Source: Clostridiales bacterium UBA4080 (lineage in GTDB: Bacteria > Bacillota > Clostridia > Lachnospirales > Vallitaleaceae). Taken from it: 60,450 bases of DNA. The translations under genes and the position numbers were made by a program. Positions 42,573 to 51,608 of this stretch are shown in pieces. The notes beneath the pieces are model-generated. The model did no database searches. It saw only the letters and a list, made by a program, of their open reading frames with translations, and had not been told where the DNA came from. Within the stretch, counting starts at the first letter, position 1; each line of letters opens with the position of its first letter. Where the stretch lies: assembly GCA_002381865.1 (NCBI GenBank), contig DFYO01000049.1, forward strand, positions 24,374 to 84,823, given 5' to 3'.

Positions 42573-42688
42573 AGAACACCTCCTGTTTATTTAGTTATTA
42601 TACCATAAACACCTGACTATCTATACTCCAAAAAATACCCATTTAAAATCGGTTGTTTTTACCCATACATTAATTAGCACATTATACT

Positions 42689-42728
42689 AAAAGCTCGGAT
42701 AACTCTGATAACAGAGTTTCCAAGCCTT
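42689..42728 (-). terminator. terminator after the SLH protein gene
   Basis: On the minus strand a stem of about 15 bp (AGGCTTGGAAACTCTG against CAGAGTTATCCGAGCTTT, one bulge, TTAT loop) is followed by TTTT. It lies about 35 bp downstream of the SLH gene and upstream of the pyrophosphatase gene. Confidence 0.7.
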
Positions 42729-42761
42729 TAATTTTATTGGATGCTTTTTATTAACAAAATC

Positions 42762-43823
42762 CTATGGCATAGTAATTCTAAGTACATTGCTTGTAAATTT
42801 GCCATCATTATACACTGCCGTAATAGTTACATAATAGGTTTTTCCGCTTTTTAGATATCCTCCTACATCTCCTCCTGAATACCCACTTCCGCTTTCGATA
42901 TATGCGCTTATATTATTAACATCACTAATATATCTTTGATATCCATTTTCCGGATAGCTTGGAGTTGAATCATATAGTGAAAAAACCACCTTATAATAAT
43001 TAAAATTATCTGCTACTCCCTTTGACCAGCTAAGCTGTGCGCCATTTCCTGTTGCTCTTCCCGATAATACAGGCGTTCTGCTTCCTGTATATACTGGTTC
43101 CTGAGTTACAGGCTGGGTTACCGGTTCTGTTGTTGGCTGAGCTGTTGTTGATGTATCTTCTACAACAACCTTTGTTTCATCAAAAACTACCTTTTCCCCA
43201 TTAATCAACCTTCCTAATAGCACTGCTGACTCTGCTCTTGTCAAGGTTTCCTTAGCTCCAAAATTAAGATTTGTATCTCCTACCATAATTCCTTCATTAA
43301 TTGCTGCAGCCACATATTTTCTGAGATTTTTCGATATCGTATTTTCATCATTAAGCTTGGACAATACAGTTAAATCGGTATTATCTGCATCAATACCCAA
43401 TGCCTTTACAATCGCCACTGCCATATCCTCTCTCTGCGCATCAAAGGTTGGTCTGAAATATAAGCCCTGAGCTGTCTGATAGCCTGTTAAATAGCTTTTA
43501 GCGGTTTCAATATACTTGTATGCCCAATCTCCCTTTTCAACATCCTCAAAGGTTGGATTTTCAGCGCTTTGAAGCTCAAGCCCAACTGATAATACCATCA
43601 TTTTAGCAAATTCTTCCCTTGTAACTTCTGCATAGGGCTTAAAGGTGTTGTCATCATAGCCTTTTATAATTCCCTTTTCATTCATCATTTCAATGTAGCT
43701 CTTTGCCCAAAAATCATCCTCTACATCAGTAAAGCCTTGTCTAACTACTGCCTGTGTGTAGAATGCTCCAGCTAAAACCATAATAGCTGAAAGCAATGCT
43801 ATTAAACTCATTTTCGTTTTCAT
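42762..43823 (-). CDS. SLH-domain cell-surface protein
   Basis: This protein of about 353 aa is secreted and wall-attached. The signal peptide is MKTKMSLIALLSAIMVLAGAF..., cut near residue 27. Two to three S-layer homology repeats follow (GFTDVEDDFWAKSYIEMMNEKGII, then FEDVEKGDWAYKYIETA and INEGIMVGDTNLNFGAKETLTR). A Thr/Pro/Val linker (about 232-250) comes next, then a C-terminal fibronectin III-like domain ending NVLRITMP. ATG at 43823 is chosen because AGGAGG lies just upstream and the signal peptide then starts correctly. SLH domains bind pyruvylated wall polymers. Confidence 0.9.
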   Translation of the reverse strand: MKTKMSLIALLSAIMVLAGAFYTQAVVRQGFTDVEDDFWAKSYIEMMNEKGIIKGYDDNTFKPYAEVTREEFAKMMVLSVGLELQSAENPTFEDVEKGDWAYKYIETAKSYLTGYQTAQGLYFRPTFDAQREDMAVAIVKALGIDADNTDLTVLSKLNDENTISKNLRKYVAAAINEGIMVGDTNLNFGAKETLTRAESAVLLGRLINGEKVVFDETKVVVEDTSTTAQPTTEPVTQPVTQEPVYTGSRTPVLSGRATGNGAQLSWSKGVADNFNYYKVVFSLYDSTPSYPENGYQRYISDVNNISAYIESGSGYSGGDVGGYLKSGKTYYVTITAVYNDGKFTSNVLRITMP

Positions 43824-43993
43824 AAAATACCTCCTAGTAATAATATTGCCCCTGTTTTGGCATTTACTAACCCTCAACTTTGCCTGTTAAGCCCTTTCTT
43901 CATACATCAGCTAAAGCATTAATGTTTGAAAAAAATACTTGTAATTATTTTATCATTTTTTCCGGTTTCTTTCATTGGTAAATATATCCTATA

Positions 43994-46825
43994 TTAGGCC
44001 TTTAATACTTTTTTCAAGTAATGGCCTGTAAAGGACTTCTCTATTTTTATAATATTCTCAGGTGTTCCTGCTGCAATAATATTTCCGCCTCTATCTCCTC
44101 CCTCAGGACCGATATCAATTATATAATCCGAAACCTTGATTACATCCATATTATGCTCAATTACCAAAACTGTGTTTCCCCCTTCTACAAGCTTTTGCAA
44201 AATACAAATCAGCTTGTTGACATCTTCAAAATGTAAGCCTGTTGTTGGCTCGTCCAAAATATACATCGTTTTCCCCGTACTTCTTTTGCTTAGCTCTGTT
44301 GCAAGCTTTATTCTTTGAGCCTCTCCACCTGACAAGGTTGTTGAAGGCTGTCCAAGCTTAATATAAGACAATCCAACCTCATTAAGAGTTTCCAGCTTTC
44401 TTTTAATTTTAGGTACACTTTCAAAAAACAGAAGAGCTTCTTCTACAGTCATTTCTAAGACATCAGCTATCGATTTACCTTTATACTTAACCTCTAAGGT
44501 TTCTCTATTATATCTCTTGCCATGGCAAACCTCACAGGGAACATATATGTCAGGTAAAAAATGCATTTCTATTTTAATAATACCATCACCCGAGCAAGCC
44601 TCACATCGCCCTCCCTTTACATTAAAGCTGAACCTGCCTTTTTGATAGCCACGTATTTTCGCTTCCTGTGTTAATGCAAATATATCTCTAATCAAGTCAA
44701 AGACACCTGTATAGGTGGCAGGGTTTGATCTGGGTGTTCTCCCAATCGGAGATTGGTCAATATCAATAACCTTATCTAAGTGCTCTAAGCCCAAAACATC
44801 TTCGTGCTTTCCTGGCTTAAGCCTTGCATGATTTAAATCTCTTGCTAATCGCTTGTATAATATTTCGTTAACTAGAGAGCTTTTTCCCGAGCCTGATACT
44901 CCCGTAACACTTGTTAATACCCCAATTGGAATTTTAACATCAATATTTTTTAAATTATTTTCCTTTGCTCCAATAATTTCCAGCCATTTTCCACTACTTT
45001 CTCTTCTTTTTTCGGGAATCGCAATTATTTTTCTTTTACTCAGATACGCTCCGGTTATTGATTTCTCAGATTTCATTATATCTTCAACCGTACCTTGAGC
45101 TACAACCTCTCCTCCATGAACTCCTGCATAAGGCCCAATATCCACAATATAATCTGCCTCAAACATTGTCTCCTCATCATGCTCAACCACAATCAGGGTA
45201 TTCCCAAGATTCTTAAGGTACTTCAATGTATTTAAAAGCTTTTGATTATCTCTTTGGTGAAGCCCGATTGATGGCTCATCTAAAATATACAACACTCCAA
45301 CTAGCCCTGAGCCTATCTGGGTGGCAAGTCTTATTCTTTGTGCCTCTCCTCCTGATAGGGTGGCTGCAGCCCTAGATAATGACAGATAGTCCAGCCCCAC
45401 ATCTATAAGAAAACAAATTCGGACATCAATTTCCTTTAATATCTGCTCGCCAATAAACCTCTGTCTGTCAGTCAGCTCAAGCTTTTCTACAAATTCCTTA
45501 ATCTCTAGTATGGAAAACCTTGTAACCTCAGAAATATTAAGCTTATTTATTTTAACCGCTAAGGCCTCTGGCTTAAGTCTTTCTCCCTTGCACACCAAGC
45601 AGGTATTATTTGTCATATAAGTCTCGTATTCCTGTCTCATATAATTAGAGCTTGTCTCTCGGTATCTTCTTTCAAGGCTCACAATTATTCCTTCAAAAGC
45701 CAGGTCATAGGTTCCATGTCCTCTCTCGCTGCTATAGGTTACTGTAAGCTTTTCTCCCTTTGAACCATACATCAGGATATCTTTTGCCTGCTCTGAAATA
45801 CTTTGGTAGGGTTTATCCAGACTGAATTCATATTTTTCAGATAATGCCTTTAACATAGCCCCCACATAGCTGTCTGAGGCTCCTGCTGAAGCCCATCCTG
45901 GTGCAACTATTGCACCCTCTGAAATACTTAAATGAGGGTTTGGGACTATTAGGTCAGAGTCAAATTTCATTGTATAGCCTAATCCATGACATTGAGGGCA
46001 AGCCCCAAAGGGATTGTTAAACGAAAACATTCTAGGCTCAACTTCCTCAATATTAATTCCGCAATCAATACATGAGAAGCTCTGACTAAACTCTAACTGC
46101 TCTCCGCCAATTACATCCACCATTAACAATCCATTTGTAAGCTTCATAACAGTTTCAATCGAGTCAGTAAGACGCTTTTCAATTCCCTCTTTAACTACAA
46201 TTCTGTCAACAACAATCTCAATATTGTGCTTTATGTTTTTGTCTAGTTCAATTTCTTCTGTTAGTTCATATAAATTACCATCAATTCTGACTCTTACATA
46301 TCCGCTTTTTTTTGCCTGCTCTAGCACCTTAGAATGCTGCCCTTTTCTGCCCCTCACCACAGGCGCAAGCAGCTGGAGCTTAGCTCCCTCCTTTAGCTCC
46401 AATATACTGTCTACTATCTGATCAATTGTTTGTCTTTTTATCTCTTTGCCGCACTGAGGGCAATGAGGCACTCCAATCCTTGCAAACAATAGCCTGAAAT
46501 AATCATATATTTCTGTAACTGTTCCAACTGTAGACCTAGGGTTTCTGTTAGTTGACTTCTGGTCAATAGAAATAGCCGGTGATAAGCCTTCAATTGAATC
46601 CACCTCAGGCTTTTCCATCTGACCCAAGAACTGTCTGGCATAGGAGGATAGCGATTCTACATATCTTCTCTGCCCCTCTGCATAAATTGTATCAAAGGCA
46701 AGCGAGGACTTCCCCGAGCCGCTTAATCCAGTTAATACAATAAATTCATCCCTGGGCAATTCTAAATCAATATTTTTTAAATTATGCTCTCTTGCACCTT
46801 TAATAATTATTTTATTTTTTGACAT
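43994..46825 (-). CDS. uvrA: excinuclease ABC subunit A
   Basis: This 943-aa ABC-type ATPase finds DNA damage. Walker A is GLSGSGKSSLAFDT near the N-terminus and GVSGSGKSSLVNEI in the second half. Zinc-finger Cys pairs (CPQCGKEIKR, CIDCGINI, CPQCHGLGYT, CEACSGDGII) and two ABC signatures (LSGGEAQRI) are complete. Length is canonical. GAGGTG precedes ATG. It is downstream of uvrB, with a 121-bp gap holding an imperfect duplication. Confidence 0.98.
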   Translation of the reverse strand: MSKNKIIIKGAREHNLKNIDLELPRDEFIVLTGLSGSGKSSLAFDTIYAEGQRRYVESLSSYARQFLGQMEKPEVDSIEGLSPAISIDQKSTNRNPRSTVGTVTEIYDYFRLLFARIGVPHCPQCGKEIKRQTIDQIVDSILELKEGAKLQLLAPVVRGRKGQHSKVLEQAKKSGYVRVRIDGNLYELTEEIELDKNIKHNIEIVVDRIVVKEGIEKRLTDSIETVMKLTNGLLMVDVIGGEQLEFSQSFSCIDCGINIEEVEPRMFSFNNPFGACPQCHGLGYTMKFDSDLIVPNPHLSISEGAIVAPGWASAGASDSYVGAMLKALSEKYEFSLDKPYQSISEQAKDILMYGSKGEKLTVTYSSERGHGTYDLAFEGIIVSLERRYRETSSNYMRQEYETYMTNNTCLVCKGERLKPEALAVKINKLNISEVTRFSILEIKEFVEKLELTDRQRFIGEQILKEIDVRICFLIDVGLDYLSLSRAAATLSGGEAQRIRLATQIGSGLVGVLYILDEPSIGLHQRDNQKLLNTLKYLKNLGNTLIVVEHDEETMFEADYIVDIGPYAGVHGGEVVAQGTVEDIMKSEKSITGAYLSKRKIIAIPEKRRESSGKWLEIIGAKENNLKNIDVKIPIGVLTSVTGVSGSGKSSLVNEILYKRLARDLNHARLKPGKHEDVLGLEHLDKVIDIDQSPIGRTPRSNPATYTGVFDLIRDIFALTQEAKIRGYQKGRFSFNVKGGRCEACSGDGIIKIEMHFLPDIYVPCEVCHGKRYNRETLEVKYKGKSIADVLEMTVEEALLFFESVPKIKRKLETLNEVGLSYIKLGQPSTTLSGGEAQRIKLATELSKRSTGKTMYILDEPTTGLHFEDVNKLICILQKLVEGGNTVLVIEHNMDVIKVSDYIIDIGPEGGDRGGNIIAAGTPENIIKIEKSFTGHYLKKVLKA

Positions 46826-46835
46826 ATTTCACCTC

Positions 46836-46866
46836 GTAGCCTTACGCTCTGTTAAGATATTTGTCC
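46836..46866. repeat. imperfect direct repeat in the uvrA leader, copy next to uvrA
   Basis: GTAGCCTTACGCTCTGTTAA and the following GATATTTGT closely match 46899-46929. The repeat starts 10 bp from the uvrA start codon and is 63 bp out of phase with its partner. It is seen directly; no function is known. Confidence 0.6.
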
Positions 46867-46898
46867 GGAAATTTGCAATAAATTAAGATTATGTACTT

Positions 46899-46929
46899 GT
46901 AGCCTTATACTCTATCAAAATATTTATTG
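46899..46929. repeat. imperfect direct repeat in the uvrA leader, distal copy
   Basis: GTAGCCTTATACTCTATCAA and AATATTTAT mirror 46836-46866, with differences at several positions. Between the copies lies an AT-rich stretch. Confidence 0.6.
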
Positions 46930-46946
46930 CTCCTATTTTATTTATA

Positions 46947-48929
46947 TTATTTGTTTTCATGGTGTATTTTTTTTAATTCTATTAGCTCATCTCTTAATAA
47001 TGCTGCTTTCTCAAAATCAAGGTCTGCGGCAGCCTTTTTCATTCCTGCTGTTACCTTTTTAATAGCCTCTGCCAATTCCTCTTTGCTCATTGACTCTGGA
47101 TCTTTTTCGATTTGATATTGGCTTTTAGCTTCTGCTGTCTTGCTTATTCTTATAATGTCCCTGACTGCCTTGCTTATAGTCTGAGGTGTTATTCCATTTG
47201 CTTCATTATATTCCTTTTGAATTTTTCTTCTTCTATTAGTCTCAGAAATTGCTCTTTCCATTGAACCGGTTATTTTATCGGCATACATAATTACTCTGCC
47301 CTTATCATTTCTGGCAGCTCTTCCTATTGTTTGAATTAGCGCTGTTTCAGACCTCAAAAAGCCTTCCTTATCAGCGTCTAGAATTGCAATTAAGGCTACC
47401 TCTGGAATATCAAGTCCCTCTCTTAATAAGTTTATTCCGATAAGAACATCAAATACATCCATTCTTAAATCTCTTATTATTTCTATTCTCTCAAGTGTAT
47501 CAATATCCGAATGCAAATAACGAACTCTGATTCCAATTTCCTTCATGTAGTCCGTTAAATCCTCTGACATTTTTTTCGTTAGAGTTGTAATCAGAATCTT
47601 TCTTTTTTTCTTAATCTCCTTGTTAACTTCATTAATCAAATCATCTATCTGCCCCTTAACGGGTCTTATTTCAACCTCAGGATCAAGTAACCCCGTTGGC
47701 CTAATAATCTGTTCAGCAAATAGCTCCTCGTGTTCTTTTTCATAAGGTCCCGGTGTTGCAGAAACATAGAGCAACTGATTAACCTTTTTTTCAAATTCAT
47801 CAAAGCTGAGCGGTCTATTGTCTTTTGCAGAAGGTAATCTAAAGCCGAATTCAACAAGTGTCTGCTTTCTTGATTGATCGCCCGCATACATACCTCTGAT
47901 TTGTGGAACTGACATATGTGATTCATCAATAATCATCAGGAAATCCTTAGGAAAATAGTCAATTAGTGTATGTGGCGGCTCTCCAGGTTTTTGTCCTGTC
48001 AAGTGTCTTGAATAGTTTTCAATTCCAGAGCAAAACCCTGTTTCTCTTAGCATTTCCATATCAAAATTAGTTCTTTCTGCAATTCTTTGAGCTTCAATCA
48101 GCTTATCGTGTGCCTTAAAATATTTAACCTGCTCCTTTGCTTCCTCTTCAATTGCAGAAATAGCAGCCTCCATTTTCTCTGGTGCAATTACGTAATGAGA
48201 GGCAGGAAATATAACCGCATGCGAGAGCTCTCTCAACACATGTCCTGTAAGTGCATTTATCTCATTAATTCTTTCAATCTCATCTCCAAAAAACTCAATT
48301 CTTATTGCATTTTCATCAGAGGTTGCAGGAAAGATTTCGACAACATCTCCTCTAACCCTAAAATTACTTCTTGAAAAGTCCAAATCATTTCTATTATATT
48401 GAATATCCACCAGCTTTCTAAGCAGCTGGTCCCTGTCTTTAATCATTCCCGGCCTTAAGGAAATAACCATTTCTTTGTAATCTATCGGACTTCCAAGCCC
48501 ATAAATACAGGAAACACTTGCAACTATAATAACATCCTCTCTTTCTGACAGGGATGCGGTTGCCGAATGTCTAAGCTTATCTATCTCTTCATTAATTGCC
48601 GAATCCTTCTCTATAAAGGTATCTGTTGATGGCACATAGGCCTCTGGCTGGTAATAATCATAATAACTTACAAAATATTCTACGGCATTCTCTGGAAAAA
48701 ATTCCTTAAATTCACTGTATAGCTGTGCCGCTAATGTTTTATTATGTGCAAGCACTAATGTTGGCTTATTAAGCTTTACAATAAGGTTTGCCATGGTAAA
48801 GGTTTTTCCTGAGCCCGTAACCCCTAAAAGGGTTTCTTGTTTTTTGCCTGATAAAAACCCATCCGCAAGAATTTCAATTGCTTGCGGCTGGTCCCCAGTT
48901 GGCAAAAAATCTGATTTCAATTTAAACAT
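46947..48929 (-). CDS. uvrB: excinuclease ABC subunit B
   Basis: This 660-aa helicase-like protein verifies damage and recruits UvrC. It shows Walker A LLGVTGSGKTFTMAN, the DNA-clamping beta-hairpin YFVSYYDYYQPEAYVPSTDT, motif II DESHMS, motif VI QTIGRAARN and a C-terminal UVR domain (KKAAADLDFEKAALLRDELIEL). Length is canonical. AAGGTG precedes ATG. TATAAT lies 20 bp before the start, but no good -35 box was found. No clear LexA box was seen. Confidence 0.98.
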   Translation of the reverse strand: MFKLKSDFLPTGDQPQAIEILADGFLSGKKQETLLGVTGSGKTFTMANLIVKLNKPTLVLAHNKTLAAQLYSEFKEFFPENAVEYFVSYYDYYQPEAYVPSTDTFIEKDSAINEEIDKLRHSATASLSEREDVIIVASVSCIYGLGSPIDYKEMVISLRPGMIKDRDQLLRKLVDIQYNRNDLDFSRSNFRVRGDVVEIFPATSDENAIRIEFFGDEIERINEINALTGHVLRELSHAVIFPASHYVIAPEKMEAAISAIEEEAKEQVKYFKAHDKLIEAQRIAERTNFDMEMLRETGFCSGIENYSRHLTGQKPGEPPHTLIDYFPKDFLMIIDESHMSVPQIRGMYAGDQSRKQTLVEFGFRLPSAKDNRPLSFDEFEKKVNQLLYVSATPGPYEKEHEELFAEQIIRPTGLLDPEVEIRPVKGQIDDLINEVNKEIKKKRKILITTLTKKMSEDLTDYMKEIGIRVRYLHSDIDTLERIEIIRDLRMDVFDVLIGINLLREGLDIPEVALIAILDADKEGFLRSETALIQTIGRAARNDKGRVIMYADKITGSMERAISETNRRRKIQKEYNEANGITPQTISKAVRDIIRISKTAEAKSQYQIEKDPESMSKEELAEAIKKVTAGMKKAAADLDFEKAALLRDELIELKKIHHENK

Positions 48930-49056
48930 TTTATCACCTTCTTTATTTCAATTATAATGCTCGTATAAATAATTGTATAGTAAGAATTATTTGCTCTGAG
49001 GTTGTTGGTATATAAAGCATATATCTGCTATTCTCATTTAAAAACATACCCTGTAT

Positions 49057-49139
49057 ACAAGAATAGCGTTCGGTGAACGCGTTTCTCGTAGAATAGGAAA
49101 GTTTGGTCTCTTGAAAGCAAGATGAACTTTCCTATTCTA
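49057..49139. repeat. 83-bp dispersed repeat, copy 2
   Basis: This is the partner of 11-93. The first hairpin is perfect here (GCGTTC, GGT loop, GAACGC). The second has the 14-bp stem AGAATAGGAAAGTT/AACTTTCCTATTCT. It lies in the 294-bp gap between ctpA and uvrB, immediately beyond the ctpA terminator. The rest of the gap (48930-49056) holds only the uvrB leader. Confidence 0.85.
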
Positions 49140-49140
49140 T

Positions 49141-49186
49141 AAAAAAATAATATGCTAAAATCTATTAATGATTATAGCATATTATT
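49141..49186 (-). terminator. ctpA terminator
   Basis: On the minus strand AATAATATGCTA and TAGCATATTATT form a perfect 12-bp stem with a 17-nt loop, followed by a run of T. It lies about 40 bp after the ctpA stop and directly abuts the dispersed repeat. Confidence 0.8.
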
Positions 49187-49223
49187 CGTTATTTGGCAAA
49201 CATACGTTCTTTTTGTTTCTTTT

Positions 49224-50429
49224 TTACTTAGCTGATAATATTTCTATTGCTTTTTTTAGCTGAGTATCCTTTTCCTTCTCCACATAAAATTGCTCTTTAA
49301 GCTCCTCTGGGAGGCTTACTTCAACATCCGGCTTTATTCCTGTTCCATTAATATAATTGCCGTCAGGAGTATAGTACTTTGCAATTGTAACCTTTACTGC
49401 TGAACCGTCATCTAACTGGAAGGTGCTTTGAACAAGTCCTTTTCCAAAGGTATTGTTTCCGACAATTGTTCCTAACTCATAATCCTTTATTGCTCCTGCT
49501 AATATTTCGGATGCGCTTGCACTGTATTCATTTACTAATATTACCATCGGCTTTGTAAATTGATGCTCTTTATCCGAAAAAATCTCTTCTTTTTCGCCAT
49601 TCTTATCCTGAGTATATACAATCAATCCCTCCGGTAAAATTTCATCTGCGATTTGTGCCACCGAATCCACAAGACCTCCCGGATTATTCCTCAAGTCAAT
49701 AATCAGAGACTTTTGCCCTTGCTTTTCTAATTCTGTAAGAGCTTTTTTGAACTGATCATAGGTAACCTCCTGAAAGCCGCTTATGCTGATATATCCAATT
49801 TTTCCTGGAAGCATTTCATGGGTTACTGTTTCCATATTTATTACATCTCTTATTATATTAATGTCTATTGTTTTTTGAGTAGATTTTCTATAAATCTTTA
49901 TTACAACAGGTGTGCCTTTTTCCCCCTTAATAAGCTCAACTGCTTCTTCAATTTTCATGCCATCTACGGATTTTCCATCAACCTCTAATATCCTGTCCCC
50001 TGGCAGCATTCCCGCTTTTTCTCCTGGAGAACCAGCAAAAGGAGATAATACCTCTAAATCAGTCCCATTTTCACCATAGGTTATTACTACTCCAATTCCT
50101 TCATAGCTTCCAGCAGAATCCTCCATAAAGCTGTTAAATTCTTCTTTGGAGTAATAATCCGTATAAGGATCTCCAATCCCTGCTACATAGCCCTTTATTG
50201 CTGTATTTAGCATATTGCTTCGGTCTATTTTTTCATAATATTTTGAATCTAAAATACGGTCAATATCCTCTAGCTTATCAGAAATCTGCTCGTATTCCTC
50301 ATATCTATCCTCTGGATTTTCAAGCGGCATCATTGCTAATGCTACTATTGCTCCAACTATAACTCCAGAAATCAAAACTGCTGCCATAAATCCCGCAAAG
50401 GTTCCATACCAAAAACTCTTTTTATCCAT
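49224..50429 (-). CDS. ctpA: C-terminal processing peptidase (S41, CtpA-like)
   Basis: This 401-aa membrane-anchored serine protease acts outside the membrane. A signal anchor (GFMAAVLISGVIVGAIVALAM) is followed by an N-terminal helical region and a PDZ domain (about 105-185: VLSPFAGSPGEKAGMLPGDRILEVDG). The catalytic core shows the nucleophile in NEYSASASEILAGA and the Lys base in NTFGKGLVQS. A C-terminal tail with TPDGNYINGTGIKPDVEV ends the family pattern. It lies 33 bp downstream of the M23 hydrolase gene and may process it or other wall proteins; that is inferred from context. Confidence 0.95.
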   Translation of the reverse strand: MDKKSFWYGTFAGFMAAVLISGVIVGAIVALAMMPLENPEDRYEEYEQISDKLEDIDRILDSKYYEKIDRSNMLNTAIKGYVAGIGDPYTDYYSKEEFNSFMEDSAGSYEGIGVVITYGENGTDLEVLSPFAGSPGEKAGMLPGDRILEVDGKSVDGMKIEEAVELIKGEKGTPVVIKIYRKSTQKTIDINIIRDVINMETVTHEMLPGKIGYISISGFQEVTYDQFKKALTELEKQGQKSLIIDLRNNPGGLVDSVAQIADEILPEGLIVYTQDKNGEKEEIFSDKEHQFTKPMVILVNEYSASASEILAGAIKDYELGTIVGNNTFGKGLVQSTFQLDDGSAVKVTIAKYYTPDGNYINGTGIKPDVEVSLPEELKEQFYVEKEKDTQLKKAIEILSAK

Positions 50430-50462
50430 TATATCTCCTCTTTACATATTAATGCTTGATAA

Positions 50463-51593
50463 TTATTCAAAATAATCCAATGGATTAACCCATTTGCCCG
50501 ATACCTGTACTCCAAAGTGCAAATGATTTCCTGTAGACCATCCTGTACTTCCAATTTTTGCAATTACCTGCCCCTTTGTCACAGAATCACCTGCACTCAC
50601 TAATCTTGATGAACAGTGAGCATAAAGGGTTGCATATCCGCTTCCATGGTCTACAACAATAACGTTTCCATAGGAATTACTCCATCTTGATGAAATAACC
50701 ACACCATCAGAAGCAGCCTGAATCGACGTTCCATAAGGTGCCGGAATATCCAGCCCGTTATGATTTTCTGTGTATCCATATATAGGATGAATTCTAGATC
50801 CAAAATACGAGGAAATTCGATAATTGCCAGGAACAGGCCAATTCATTTCTCCACCAGAATATTTTAATCCGCTAGTATTCATTTGCTGCATAATCTGCCT
50901 GTCCAGCTCTGCCTCAGCCTGCTGCAGCTCATTAAGCTTTTGCTTTAACAGCTCTTTATCATTCTCAACTGTTTTAATAAGCGAATTTTGTTTTGCCTCC
51001 AAGTCCTCTAAGGTATTCCTGTGAATATCTGCTTCTGCCTTTAGGTGCTCAATTTTTGCTTTTTCAGTTACCAGTGTTGTTTTAGCGGTTTCAATTTCCT
51101 TTTGGATATTAGCCAGTCGCTCAAACATCTGGTCATCGTACTTTACTATTTGATTCATATATTCTAATCTAGTGAAAAAATCTGCCAGATTCTTAGACTC
51201 AATCAGAACGTCAATATACCCATCATCACCATATTCATACATAACCTTAATTCTTTCTACAGCTTGGTCCTTGTATTTTTTATGGTCCTCTATTGCCTTA
51301 TCAAGCTTTATCTGTGTTTCATCTATAGACTTTTGTTTTTCCTCAAGCTGTCTGTCATATCCTGAAATAATTAAGGATGTTTCTTCTAAATCCGAATTTA
51401 TTTTTTCCAGATTTGCATTTAAGCTGGTCAGGGACTTTTCTTTATCCTTTAGCTCTTGCTGATTTTCCTTAATATCTTCCTTAATATCTTGCTTTTTATC
51501 TTTAAGGCTGTTTAGTGTAGAAGCCGACAAATGAACCGTGAAAAATCCCAATACCAAAAAAAGTATAAGTATTGTTTTTATTGTATTTTTCAT
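50463..51593 (-). CDS. M23 peptidoglycan hydrolase with coiled coil (FtsEX-controlled type)
   Basis: This 376-aa secreted protein has a signal peptide (about 1-26), a long coiled coil (about 28-245) and a C-terminal LytM/M23 domain. The zinc ligands are seen in HNGLDIPAP and in NHLHFGVQ, with the catalytic His in YAHCSS. The layout matches EnvC/PcsB-type proteins, which are turned on by FtsEX during septum splitting. ftsE and ftsX are the two genes directly upstream (16-bp gap), which supports this strongly. Here the catalytic domain is M23 and appears complete, so it may be an active hydrolase rather than an activator. AAGGAGG precedes ATG. Confidence 0.93.
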   Translation of the reverse strand: MKNTIKTILILFLVLGFFTVHLSASTLNSLKDKKQDIKEDIKENQQELKDKEKSLTSLNANLEKINSDLEETSLIISGYDRQLEEKQKSIDETQIKLDKAIEDHKKYKDQAVERIKVMYEYGDDGYIDVLIESKNLADFFTRLEYMNQIVKYDDQMFERLANIQKEIETAKTTLVTEKAKIEHLKAEADIHRNTLEDLEAKQNSLIKTVENDKELLKQKLNELQQAEAELDRQIMQQMNTSGLKYSGGEMNWPVPGNYRISSYFGSRIHPIYGYTENHNGLDIPAPYGTSIQAASDGVVISSRWSNSYGNVIVVDHGSGYATLYAHCSSRLVSAGDSVTKGQVIAKIGSTGWSTGNHLHFGVQVSGKWVNPLDYFE

Positions 51594-51608
51594 TTAGCTT
51601 TCCTCCTT

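Noticed and set aside
43824..43993. Possible c-di-GMP riboswitch before the SLH gene
   Set aside because: The leader lacks the conserved core motifs of either known class.
49057..49139. LexA/SOS box in the repeat upstream of uvrB
   Set aside because: GTTCGGTGAAC is arranged GTTC-N3-GAAC, not the GAAC-N4-GTTC of Gram-positive LexA sites, and the same sequence occurs near lysS.
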